From positions 806,001-870,000 of the forward strand of contig CP073016.1 in assembly GCA_025370075.1 (NCBI GenBank): a DNA stretch of 64,000 bases, given 5' to 3'. Source of the DNA: Chryseotalea sp. WA131a (lineage in GTDB: Bacteria > Bacteroidota > Bacteroidia > Cytophagales > Cyclobacteriaceae). A program made the position numbers and the translations under genes. The number at the start of each line of letters is the position of its first letter. Within the stretch, counting starts at the first letter, position 1. The notes beneath the pieces were generated by a model, which saw nothing but the letters and a program-made list of their open reading frames with translations, was not told the origin of the DNA and did no database searches. Shown one piece after another: positions 53,377 through 62,064 of this stretch.

Positions 53377-54633
53377 ATGAAGAAGTTAATGCTCAGTCTA
53401 TTATCCTTCATACTATTAATCACCTGCTCTAAAGATGACAAAACACCAGCATTAGCCATAACATCCATTTCCCCAGCTCAAGGAACCTCCGGGTCTACCA
53501 TAAACCTTACTGGTATAGGGTTTGGTACCTCGGTTTCAGAGAATATCGTTTTACTGAATGGAAAAACTTGCATTGTAAAATCTGCCTCCACCACTCAATT
53601 AAGAATTACTATACCTATTGGAGCGAGTACAGGCAGACTACAGGTAACAGTGGGTAACCAAACAGCTTTCTCTTCATTATTCACTTGTGAGGCTTCAGTA
53701 TACGTTGCAGGCTCTGAGGCCATTGATGCGACCAACTTAACAAATGATGTTGCCAAATACTGGATGAACGACTCGGCCGTGAGCCTTAGTTATATCTGGT
53801 ACAGCACTGAAGCCAATTCCATTTTTGTGACGGATAATGACGTGTATGTAGCAGGCTCTGAACCTATCGGGACAAATACATATTATTTGGCCATGTACTG
53901 GAAGAACGGCACGGCCGTTAGACTTAGCGATGGTTCAAAAAATGCAAGCGCCAAATCAATTTTTGTATCTGATAATGACGTATATGCTGCCGGCTTTGAA
54001 TAGAACGGATCAAATCTTGTAGCCCAATATTGGGAGAACAACACGACTGTGAGCCTTACCGATGGCTCTAAAAGTGCAGTTGCTAATTCTATTTTTGTTT
54101 CGGGCGCAGATGTGTATGTCGCAGGAGTAGAATCAGGCGAAAAAAATAATGTGGCCAAATACTGGAAGAATGGCACAGCACAGAGCCTTACGGATGGATC
54201 CAAAAGTGCAGGTGCGAATTCCATTTTTGTTTCGGGCGCAGATGTGTATGTCGCAGGGAGAGAATTCAACGGAACAAATTCTGTAGCTAAATACTGGAAA
54301 AACCGTACAAGTGTTAGTCTTACTGACGGCTCTAAAAGTGCAACAGCCAATTCTATTTTCGTTTCTGGGACAGATATATATGTTGCTGGGGTAGAATTCA
54401 ACGGGGCAAAAAATGTAGCCAAATACTGGAAGAATGACACGGCCGTTAGTCTTAGCGATGGCTCAGAAGAAGCATGGGCCAATTCTATTTTTGTTTCTGG
54501 GACAGATGTGTATGTGGCGGGGATGGAATTTAATCGGACAAAAAGTGTGGCGAAGTACTGGAAGAACGGGTTTGCTGTGAACCTTACCGATGGCTTGAAA
54601 AACGCATCAGCCAATTCTATTTATGTGAGGTAA
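53377..54633 (+). pseudogene. IPT/TIG-domain lipoprotein with 44-residue repeats, interrupted by an in-frame stop
   Basis: A lipoprotein leader (LLSFILLITCSKDDK) precedes an IPT/TIG domain (ITSISPAQGTSGSTINLTGIGFG...LQVTVGN, about 28-105), then about seven repeats of roughly 44 residues with DVYVAG, NxVAKYWKNGTAVSLTDGSKSAxANSIFVSG. At 54001-54003 a TAG replaces the Phe/Ser codon of the GxExNG turn; reading continues in the same frame to 54633, giving 418 codons without it. This is a nonsense change rather than a frameshift. Either the gene is dead, a 208-residue product is made, or the stop is read through. The protein would be surface-exposed and of unknown role. Confidence 0.82.
54060..54610 (+). 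repeat. 132-bp tandem coding repeats of the IPT protein gene
   Basis: At least four nearly identical 132-base units (44 codons each) follow one another, differing mainly in the variable turn after GVAGxE. High DNA identity between units suggests recent duplication or frequent recombination, and would allow copy-number change. Confidence 0.8.
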
Positions 54634-54647
54634 CTTAGCAAGGAATG

Positions 54648-54965
54648 AGTTATATAATGTACTTGCGTTATGTTATGTAGCTTTGGCTACGGGCCTTACC
54701 CAATCTTCTTCGAAAGTTTTTATCGCGGGGTTCAAGAAAACCCAATCTAATAATTTACAACGGACTGGGGCAGCGACACTCTTTGGGCAGGCTTGGGAAG
54801 TGGGAGGGAAGTGTGGCCTGCACAATGTGTGTAGCTGCTGAGCTGGCAAATGCATTAGGGATAGCAGCGTAAATCCTTTTTGACCTAATTCTAAAATCCT
54901 TATTTATCTTACAAGTTTTCATGGGCAAAAAGATTGCAGCGGATAGCCCGTGCCGAAGGCAATGC
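54648..54965 (+). repeat. Long intergenic repeat, copy 3 of 3
   Basis: Begins AGTTATATAATG 15 bases after the IPT gene stop, continues GCGTTATGTTATGTAGC, CTTACCCAATCTTC, GCACAATGTGTGTAGCTGC, AAATGCATTAGGGATAGC, and ends AGATTGCAGCGGATAGCCCG then GAAGGCAATGCC. The CCCGCG hairpin block is missing. All three copies have the same orientation. Confidence 0.85.
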
Positions 54966-54994
54966 CCAAATACAAACAATCTTCCAATAACTGA

Positions 54995-55222
54995 GAATTG
55001 GGTTGCTCCAACTAAACTTTGGGATGCGAGTTTTATAAACCCGATTGTAAACTTTACAAATTGGGATGGCAGTTTTACAAACCATCTCGCAAAAACAAAG
55101 AATTGGGTTGCGAGAATTATGTCTGGGGATGCGAGATTTACAAATCATGTTGCAAGAACTACAAATTGGGTTGCGATAATTGTACTTTGGGAAACCAACT
55201 TTATAAATGCACTTGCTCTAAA
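54995..55222 (+). repeat. Irregular tandem repeats of a roughly 60-bp unit
   Basis: About four diverged units share GAATTGGGTTGCGA, GGGATGCGAGATTTACAAA and CAAGAACTACAAATTGGG-like blocks, at spacings of about 40-65 bases. Reading frames over them give repeated NWVAxFTN or LGCExYK peptides, but none has a convincing start, so I call it a non-coding or decayed repeat. Confidence 0.65.
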
Positions 55223-55228
55223 TTAAAA

Positions 55229-55265
55229 AAACCTCTGAAGATTTATGACTTGTCTTCAGAGGTTT
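55229..55265. terminator. Hairpin with perfect 13-base stem
   Basis: AAACCTCTGAAGA (55229-55241) and TCTTCAGAGGTTT (55253-55265) pair perfectly around an 11-base loop. Flanking A/T runs on the outer sides would make it a terminator for the minus-strand gene ending at 55296. Confidence 0.8.
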
Positions 55266-55295
55266 GAAAAGCAACTTGCTTTATTTACAAATTAA

Positions 55296-56033
55296 CTACG
55301 CTGTTGTGAACTTAATGCCGCTCACTTGGCCGAACTGTGGGCTTGTTGCTCCAAACACGGACTTAGCATATTGTTTTACGGCTTGTGCTATGTCATACAA
55401 CCCTGTTAAATCAGCGTAGAGGATTTTATCTCTCTGGATACGGGCGTTGCTTAAGTTAGCGGTAGCCGTAATTACCGCGCTGTTTTTGCTGCGCAAGTCC
55501 GCTAACAACGTATTTAATGATGCTACTTGCAATTCCACTTCATTGGGCGCGTACAAAGGCTCAGCCGAAAGTGTTTCAATTAATTTGGCAAAGTTGTCTA
55601 CTTGGCTATCGTAGCTTTGCTGCGAGGTAGAGATATTGTTTGGCTCTACTGGTTTCTCTCCTTCTTTAGCTGGCTTGGCCACGGCTTTTGCACTTGCCCT
55701 TCTTCCTTGGATTTTGAAGTTAACCGCATTAGCATCATCAATTGTTTGTTGTGCTGCATCAGTTGCTGCCAGTGCATTCAATACTTTGGTTGAAAGTTTT
55801 TTGAGTGGCTCAAAGGCAATCTCGCGGTCATTGGTAGTATTGTCAAATTCTGTTTTAGCTGACTTAACAGCCGCTAGTGCACCCTGTGCGCTCGTAAGCA
55901 AAGTTTGGAGTGCTGCGATCTTGATCGAAGCCTTGCTTGGATTGTAGGCAGCCCCATACCCGTTGCAAAAGCCAATGAGCTCTTCAAAGTTTGCAACATT
56001 CTTCGCATGTCCTGTCTCACTTGTTGAAGCCAT
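55296..56033 (-). CDS. Helical protein of unknown function, Bacteroidota type
   Basis: A 245-residue, alanine-rich, probably all-helical cytoplasmic protein (STSETGHAKNVANFEELIGFCNGYGAAYNPSKASI at the N-terminus). It has two similar halves, each with an 'NFxxLI ... YxPxxxxxxxxxLxxLL' pattern (about 14-55 and 150-190), and ends TSPQFGQVSGIKFTTA. I recognise similar proteins as recurring hypotheticals in Bacteroidota but know no function. No signal peptide or membrane segment is seen. It lies at the junction of the repeat region and the AT-rich accessory cluster, with its own terminator. Confidence 0.75.
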   Translation of the reverse strand: MASTSETGHAKNVANFEELIGFCNGYGAAYNPSKASIKIAALQTLLTSAQGALAAVKSAKTEFDNTTNDREIAFEPLKKLSTKVLNALAATDAAQQTIDDANAVNFKIQGRRASAKAVAKPAKEGEKPVEPNNISTSQQSYDSQVDNFAKLIETLSAEPLYAPNEVELQVASLNTLLADLRSKNSAVITATANLSNARIQRDKILYADLTGLYDIAQAVKQYAKSVFGATSPQFGQVSGIKFTTA

Positions 56034-56178
56034 AATGTAGAAGGGTTAAATTAGTTACCTTCTGTGGGCATTAACGAGTAGGTATTTACGCAGGTTAAGG
56101 GTTTTGAAATAAAGATGAAATTTAGTTGAAGGGATAAACTAAATTTAAAAAGAAAGCGTTTTATTTTTCTTAAGATTT

Positions 56179-56925
56179 TTAAAACGGCAGAAATCGAAAA
56201 TCCTCCACTAATCGAATCGTTAAGTTCAAATACTTTTTTTCAGGTGACTTAAGTTGGCCAAAAACTGCAAACCTTACATTTATTGGAATTTTTCTTTCTT
56301 CAAAGTGAGGTAATTGCCAACTTTTAAGAAGTACCGAAAAATAAAGTGAATTGTTGCTTTTAAAGGTAACCATACCGCTAAAGAATTTTTCGCCAGTAGC
56401 TTTGTTGATAAGTTCGCGTGTTGATAACTTGGTTTCTGCATTACCGTAAATTATCATATACTCTCCTGCAAGGTTGTCTTGTTTGCGTATGTTGGTAATA
56501 TGAACTCGTCTGATAGCTTCCTTAATACTCTTTCCATCATTGCTAACAATACTCCGTCCCAAATCGACTTCACTATCTGTCAACTTAGTCTTTTTATTGC
56601 CAAGATTTTTTAACATTTGCCTTAAGGCCGATTCGAGGCCAGAGTTGATCAAGAAATTAAATCTCTCTCTGTCTTCTGCTAATTCGCTAGTGCTTAGTTC
56701 TTTTAAAAGTTGAGGGCTAATTTGTTCGTGATAATGTTGACAATCTTCGTCATGTTCAATGTTTCGATTTGACGAAAAGTACGGTGCGATTTTTTGTTTT
56801 TTTACATAGTGCAAAGATGCAATCTCACACTCAGGACAGAATATTTTTTGATAATGCAGCCTATCAGCGTATTGCACTACTGTGATAAATCTATCTAAAT
56901 ACTTAGCTTCATCAAACTTGGGCAT
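56179..56925 (-). CDS. CoiA-like Cys/His domain protein of unknown function
   Basis: A 248-residue protein. Residues 12-65 contain a candidate zinc site (FCPECEIASLHYVKKQKIAPYFSS...HDEDCQHYH) resembling the N-terminal region of competence-protein-CoiA-like and related nuclease-associated proteins. The C-terminal 120 residues form a beta-rich domain (AGEYMIIYGNAETKLSTREL; LYFSVLLKSWQLP) without recognised motifs. The ATG at 56925 is preferred: the preceding 22 codons lack family-like sequence. The gene is AT-rich and may be a separate transfer from the exporter cluster 175 bases upstream. Confidence 0.62.
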   Translation of the reverse strand: MPKFDEAKYLDRFITVVQYADRLHYQKIFCPECEIASLHYVKKQKIAPYFSSNRNIEHDEDCQHYHEQISPQLLKELSTSELAEDRERFNFLINSGLESALRQMLKNLGNKKTKLTDSEVDLGRSIVSNDGKSIKEAIRRVHITNIRKQDNLAGEYMIIYGNAETKLSTRELINKATGEKFFSGMVTFKSNNSLYFSVLLKSWQLPHFEERKIPINVRFAVFGQLKSPEKKYLNLTIRLVEDFRFLPF

Positions 56926-57099
56926 TTTACGATAGTAATAGAAAAAAGATAACCAACTATGAATGCTACACCAACTGCTGTTAAAAACCAAAATACAATT
57001 TTAAGCCCCCATATATATTTGTTTTAATGCTTGGTTTATGTAGCTTTTTTCAAATAAGTTGAATAAAGACACCATAAGACATTCAATTTAGTTAGATTC

Positions 57100-57522
57100 T
57101 TAAAACGAGTATATTTTGAGAATTAAATTCTTTAGGTTAGTATCAGCTATAATTGTGACTGATTTACCATAGCAAGATTTAACCAGCTTCAAGTCAACTT
57201 CATCGGTAATGGTGTAGCAATCCCAATTATTGATCACTTTATCAACACCTATTTCTTTTTGATTACATATTAATCTAATTTTATTGGGATTGAGAGTTAT
57301 TAAGTCACTTGTTTTAATATTACTGTCAGTAGCTAAGCTTATGCATATTTGATTACTTTCTATATGTGCTATTTTGGCAGGTACTTTTATTGATATTTTT
57401 ATATTGCTTGACAATAAAAAAAATACTATAACACACATAGCTATTAGTAACACGGTTAATCCCCACCTTAAAAACCAAGGAATTTTTTGATTTAGTATTG
57501 ATGAAAGTTCTATTGACATCAA
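57100..57522 (-). CDS. Small membrane protein, truncated HlyD-like accessory of the exporter
   Basis: A 140-residue protein with one N-terminal membrane helix (IPWFLRWGLTVLLIAMCVIVFFLLS) followed by SNIKISIKVPAKIAHIES and a small beta-rich domain. The helix and the first strand resemble the start of Bacteroidota HlyD-family adaptors, but the long coiled-coil and the second half are missing. It starts 11 bases after the C39 ABC exporter and is probably its partner. A short periplasmic adaptor or a decayed HlyD are both possible. Confidence 0.55.
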   Translation of the reverse strand: MMSIELSSILNQKIPWFLRWGLTVLLIAMCVIVFFLLSSNIKISIKVPAKIAHIESNQICISLATDSNIKTSDLITLNPNKIRLICNQKEIGVDKVINNWDCYTITDEVDLKLVKSCYGKSVTIIADTNLKNLILKIYSF

Positions 57523-57533
57523 ATTATTTTAAA

Positions 57534-59723
57534 TTAGGCAAGTTCAAGCTGATTATTTATTAGATTATAGTACTGTTTTTTTAAGCTTAGTAATTCAGAA
57601 TGAGTGCCTTCTTCCACGATATTTCCATTTTCTAAAACAGCAATTTTATGGGCATTTTTTACTGTACTTAACCGATGTGCAATTATCAACACAGTTTTAC
57701 CTTTAAAGAAATAATCATAAAGGTTTTCTGATATGATTTTTTCGTTACGTGAATCAAGAGAAGAAGTAGCTTCATCTAATAATAGAAATTCAGGGTCTTT
57801 ATAAAGTGCACGGGCTATCAATAACCTTTGCTTCTGCCCTACACTTAAATCAACGCCACTACTCCCAATCTTAGTATTTAAGCCTTGAGGCAGGGTGTCA
57901 ACAAATTCCTTTAGGTTTGCAAGGCCAAGAACAAAATTTACTTTCTCAATGTTTGGAAATTCATCAGATAGTGCAACATTTCTTGAAATCGAATCAGAAA
58001 AAAGAAAACCTTCTTGCAGTACTGCTCCACATTTTGCTCGCCAAACTTCACTTTTAATATTATTTAAATCATGATCACCTATTAAAATCGAATTGTTGGC
58101 AATAGAGTAATATTTCAATAGCAGTTTCATCAACGTGGTTTTTCCACTTCCACTTGACCCCACAATGGCAGTTATTTTTCCTTTGGGGATTATTAATGAT
58201 AAATTCTTTAGTACTTCAGTAGAACCTTCACCTTCATAGCTAAATGATAAATTATTTATGACTACATCATTATCCATTTTAATAGTGCTACTTTTATTTT
58301 CATCTAGCGAATCCTCGTCTTGCAATTGATGAATATCGCTTATCCTTTTTAAGCTCAATTTAGTGTCTTGAGAAGACCGAATAAAGAAAAGAAAATCATT
58401 CAGGGGAACATTTAATTGGCCAATAATAAATTGAATGGTAATCATCTGACCAATTGTGAATTCTCCCGCAACCACGGCTGTAGCTGAGATTGCTGTTATC
58501 ACTATATTTTTTAAATCATTAATTAATCTGCTGCCTAAGTCTTGAAACTGAAGCAACTTTTGGCTTTCCATATTTAAATTGAAAAGCTTTTCTTGAATTT
58601 TATTCCATTCTTGACGTCTAACTTTTTCTGAATTACTAAGCTTAATTTCAGGCATTCCTTGGATAATCTCAATCAAATTACTGCGATTTTGCGCCATATT
58701 ATTAAAGCGCTTAAAATCTAATGCGGCACGCCTTGATTGGAATAGAAGCGAGTAAATTATATAAAGTGAACTTATTGAAATAAAGACTAGAAAAATCGGT
58801 GTATTAAATATGAATAGTACTGTTATAAATGTAATGAAAACGACAACTGAAATAAGAAAATTTAATGAAGACCCAGAAATAAATGCCTCAATCCTTTCGT
58901 GATCTTCAATTCTTTGAAGTATATCCCCAATAATCTTAGTATCAAAAAAACGCAACGGTAAACGCATCATTTTAATTAGAAAATCGGAAAGAATATTTAC
59001 GGAAATTTTGGAGCTTAAATTGACTATTATCCATCGCCTTATAAATTCTATGGTGGCACTACTCAAATACAAAAAAAATTGACCAAGTAGAATAATATAA
59101 ATAAGATTAACATCTTTAAAATGTATTCCTGTATCTACAATTGCACGTGTCAGCAATGGAATGGTATACAGCACAACACCTCCCATTAGTACCCCCAATA
59201 GAAATTGAAACCAGAGTTTTTTAAACCTAAGAAGGTATTTCTTTATGAAGGAATAGATATTTATTTTAGATGAGCTATCTTGAATAACTAACTCCTCAAA
59301 TCTTCTGGTGGGCTGTAATAATAACATGATACCTACTCCATCTTCTTTATCATTGCTCCAGCATTTTGTAAACTCAGACTTCTTATAATTAATTAAACCA
59401 AAAGTAGGATCAGCTATGCTAAATTGACCCTCCCTTATCTTGTAAAGAACAACGAAGTGTTCGCTGTTCCAATGAATAATGGCTGGCAAATTAGCTTCTT
59501 TGATGTCATTAATGGACACCTCGCAAGGAAGTGTCTCAAACCCATATTTTTGAGCTGCATTATCAATTGAGAATAATGAAACACCATGCTTTGTGAAAAA
59601 CATTTCCTCTTTTAGTGCCTCTAGACTTATTTTCTTCCCATAATATTCAAAAATCATTTTTAGGCATGCTGGCCCACAATCCTGAGAATCTTGCTGTCTA
59701 TATACTGGGAATTTTTTAAACAT
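57534..59723 (-). CDS. Peptidase-domain ABC exporter (C39, bacteriocin/RiPP type)
   Basis: A 729-residue exporter that trims a leader peptide and exports the product. The C39 protease comes first: Cys16 in QDSQDCGPACLKM, His89 in WNSEHFVVLYK and Asp105 in IADPTFG. Six membrane helices span about 165-440. The ATPase has Walker A VGSSGSGKTTLMK near 520, signature DLSVGQKQRLLIARALY, Walker B FLLLDEATSSLD near 645 and the H-loop IAHRLSTV. The protease predicts a substrate with a double-glycine-type leader. It ends the cluster that starts with the SPASM-domain gene, so the cargo is probably a modified peptide. Confidence 0.93.
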   Translation of the reverse strand: MFKKFPVYRQQDSQDCGPACLKMIFEYYGKKISLEALKEEMFFTKHGVSLFSIDNAAQKYGFETLPCEVSINDIKEANLPAIIHWNSEHFVVLYKIREGQFSIADPTFGLINYKKSEFTKCWSNDKEDGVGIMLLLQPTRRFEELVIQDSSSKINIYSFIKKYLLRFKKLWFQFLLGVLMGGVVLYTIPLLTRAIVDTGIHFKDVNLIYIILLGQFFLYLSSATIEFIRRWIIVNLSSKISVNILSDFLIKMMRLPLRFFDTKIIGDILQRIEDHERIEAFISGSSLNFLISVVVFITFITVLFIFNTPIFLVFISISSLYIIYSLLFQSRRAALDFKRFNNMAQNRSNLIEIIQGMPEIKLSNSEKVRRQEWNKIQEKLFNLNMESQKLLQFQDLGSRLINDLKNIVITAISATAVVAGEFTIGQMITIQFIIGQLNVPLNDFLFFIRSSQDTKLSLKRISDIHQLQDEDSLDENKSSTIKMDNDVVINNLSFSYEGEGSTEVLKNLSLIIPKGKITAIVGSSGSGKTTLMKLLLKYYSIANNSILIGDHDLNNIKSEVWRAKCGAVLQEGFLFSDSISRNVALSDEFPNIEKVNFVLGLANLKEFVDTLPQGLNTKIGSSGVDLSVGQKQRLLIARALYKDPEFLLLDEATSSLDSRNEKIISENLYDYFFKGKTVLIIAHRLSTVKNAHKIAVLENGNIVEEGTHSELLSLKKQYYNLINNQLELA

Positions 59724-59728
59724 ACTGA

Positions 59729-62056
59729 CTACTGGTAACGTAAATCAATAATGGGATTTATCATAGAGGATCTTATCGTTTGAAAACTAACAATAATTAA
59801 AATAACGAAGATTTGTGCTAGCACACATACCACTATTATTCCTAAGCCAAAATCGATTTTATATGCAAACAAATTAAGAAAAGCTTCACATGCTAAATAC
59901 GTTATGGGGGTCGAGAGTAGTGCGGAGAAAAAAAAGACTTTCAGGAATTTCTTAAAATAAAGAATTGTGATTTGTTTAGAGCTAGACCCAAAAATTTTCC
60001 GTATGCTCATTTCTTTTCTTCTATTTGTTGTAGCATACTGAGCCATTCCTACGAAACCCAAAAGGCAAATTACAATGCTCATAATAGCCCCCGCCATTAA
60101 TATCCAAGACAGCCTATTTTCTGGTAGAAACTTTTTATCATATTCAGGACTAAATTCCTTTATTTCAAAGGGGATTCCTAAAAAGTGTTTCGACCATAAT
60201 TGCTTGATTTCGCCCGCAAGGACCTCATTGTAATTTGTAGTTTGGATAATACATCTTTTTGAATAATTAGCATTGTACTCAAGGATTAACGGAGTATTCT
60301 TAGAGCGAAATCCATTAAATAGAAAATTTCCGACAACCCCCACTATTACACTATTTGCAATATCAGGAAAAGGTTCTCCAACTTGAAGCTGGAATTGATT
60401 CTTTAATATCTCGTATGCAGAGGTGTTTAGAATGATTTCCTTAAGTTCGTTACGACTACTAAAGTTTTTGCCCTCTACAATTTCAATATTAAATAAGGGG
60501 ATGAATCCTTCATCTGCTTCAATGGCATAAATTTCAACATTTTCATTTGTTTGACCAAGCCTAAGTGACCTAATTGACAATGATTGCAGGAAACTTGTAA
60601 GGGAGGCAGCGTTTACTCCGGATAGAGTTTCCGTTTCGCGCTTAAAAAGCAAAGGCGAATTATTAATTTGATTACTCTGTCTATCACTTTCAAAGTCAAG
60701 AATTAACTTATTTGATTTATTAAATCCAATATCTAAATTATCAAGATAACTTCTCTGCTGGACTACTGTCATCGTAAGCGCCAGAAATACTGAGGTTACA
60801 ATGCATTGAAATCCAACTATATAATTTATGCTTTTGTGTATAAACGTTTTGGGCAATTTTGCTGAAATCAATATTTCAGATGGAGAAATACGAGTGACAG
60901 TACCGTAAATAAATACGGTTATTATACAAGAACAGAAAATTAACGTGGCGAATGTTAAAAAAAGAAATTCTCTACTTAATGTATTGAATTCTAGTTCTAC
61001 AGAAAGAGATGCGCTCAATTGATTTTTTAAGAACCAGATCAAGAATAATGAAAGCAAAACTGATGAAAATACTATAAGGCTAGCTTCAACAAAAAATCCT
61101 AGTATAAGTTGAGATTTATTGATTCCAAGAATTTTTTTTATGCCAATAGACCTCATTTCCTTAATTGCGATTGTTAAAGAATGACTTGAATAGTTACTTA
61201 GTGTTATTAGAAGGATAATCACACTAACTATAGAAAAAATAGCCAGTTGAAGCCTAGATATCCTATTCGGTAATAAATCTGTCTCAATGTGTTGGTTAGC
61301 GATGTTTATTCCCTTCAACTTAGGGGTGTTTTCAGGAAATTCACTTTTTATAAATGAATTTAGCGATTGCAACAAACTACTTAGGCTTTCTGAATCAAAA
61401 AGTTCAACGTAAATAAAAGAAAGTTCTTCTTCACTATTTGCTGATAGATTTTCAGAGGATGTTGAAATTATTAAATCAAATTTTAAGCTAGAATTAATTG
61501 GCCAATCTTTGGCTATTCCACAAATAACATATTCTTTCCCTTCAACTTTTAGGATGTCACCTACAATTGATTTTGATTGATGAATCGTTTTAGCAAATTT
61601 TTCTGTGCATAAAATGTATCTACCATCTGAGAATAATTTTAATGCATCACCAGAAGTTGTTTCAATAGTAAATATTTTAAAAAACTCTTGATCAACTTTC
61701 AATAGTGTATTAACGGGCTTTTTTTCAGGAGCTACCTTTTCATGATAGACTAAGGGATCAGAAATTAAAAAAGCTCTACAAACATTTTTAACGATACTTT
61801 CATTTTTTATTACTTGGTAGATTCCTGATGGAGGCGGAGTAGCAATTGATGTTGAGTTGTAATTCCATTCCATCTCTAACAGGAACTTATTTTTATGATT
61901 TAAGTGGAAGGAATCAAAACTTAATTCAAACATTAGTATCTGCAACAAAACAAATACTATCCCAAGGCCAATTGATAGACTTAAGCAACAAATTAAATAG
62001 GATGTTTTGTGTTTTAGAATACGCTTATAAGCTGATTTTACTATATGATTGACCAT
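59729..62056 (-). CDS. FtsX/MacB-type ABC transporter permease
   Basis: A 775-residue membrane protein with the Bacteroidota duplicated FtsX layout: a first helix (TSYLICCLSLSIGLGIVFVLL), a MacB periplasmic domain, three helices, a second helix set, a second periplasmic domain, and three C-terminal helices with RRKEMSIRKIFGSSSKQI. Such permeases normally pair with a LolD/MacB-type ATPase, which is not seen here. The ATG at 62056 is preferred over a TTG at 62068 because GAGG lies just upstream. It is placed 5 bases from the exporter gene, probably in the same operon, where related permeases give self-protection or export. Confidence 0.87.
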   Translation of the reverse strand: MVNHIVKSAYKRILKHKTSYLICCLSLSIGLGIVFVLLQILMFELSFDSFHLNHKNKFLLEMEWNYNSTSIATPPPSGIYQVIKNESIVKNVCRAFLISDPLVYHEKVAPEKKPVNTLLKVDQEFFKIFTIETTSGDALKLFSDGRYILCTEKFAKTIHQSKSIVGDILKVEGKEYVICGIAKDWPINSSLKFDLIISTSSENLSANSEEELSFIYVELFDSESLSSLLQSLNSFIKSEFPENTPKLKGINIANQHIETDLLPNRISRLQLAIFSIVSVIILLITLSNYSSHSLTIAIKEMRSIGIKKILGINKSQLILGFFVEASLIVFSSVLLSLFLIWFLKNQLSASLSVELEFNTLSREFLFLTFATLIFCSCIITVFIYGTVTRISPSEILISAKLPKTFIHKSINYIVGFQCIVTSVFLALTMTVVQQRSYLDNLDIGFNKSNKLILDFESDRQSNQINNSPLLFKRETETLSGVNAASLTSFLQSLSIRSLRLGQTNENVEIYAIEADEGFIPLFNIEIVEGKNFSSRNELKEIILNTSAYEILKNQFQLQVGEPFPDIANSVIVGVVGNFLFNGFRSKNTPLILEYNANYSKRCIIQTTNYNEVLAGEIKQLWSKHFLGIPFEIKEFSPEYDKKFLPENRLSWILMAGAIMSIVICLLGFVGMAQYATTNRRKEMSIRKIFGSSSKQITILYFKKFLKVFFFSALLSTPITYLACEAFLNLFAYKIDFGLGIIVVCVLAQIFVILIIVSFQTIRSSMINPIIDLRYQ

Positions 62057-62064
62057 TGAAAACC

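Noticed and set aside
53883..54614. A 243-codon minus-strand open frame with regular repeats
   Set aside because: It is the mirror of the repeated IPT-protein gene; the repeats keep the antisense frame open, but it lacks a plausible start and protein-like composition.
53377..54633. Programmed frameshift in the IPT gene
   Set aside because: The part after the stop is in the same frame, so the event is a nonsense codon rather than a shift.
51053..54965. Integron attC sites
   Set aside because: TTATATAATG and GCGTTATGTTA recall attC-like ends, but the core does not match GTTRRRY cleanly and no integrase is in the window.
54995..55222. Possible CRISPR array
   Set aside because: Units are irregular in length and sequence, spacers are not unique, and no cas gene is present.
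54921..55226. Small genes read from the tandem repeat (101 and 82 codons)
   Set aside because: They overlap each other in different frames, begin within repeat DNA and show only repeat-derived peptides.
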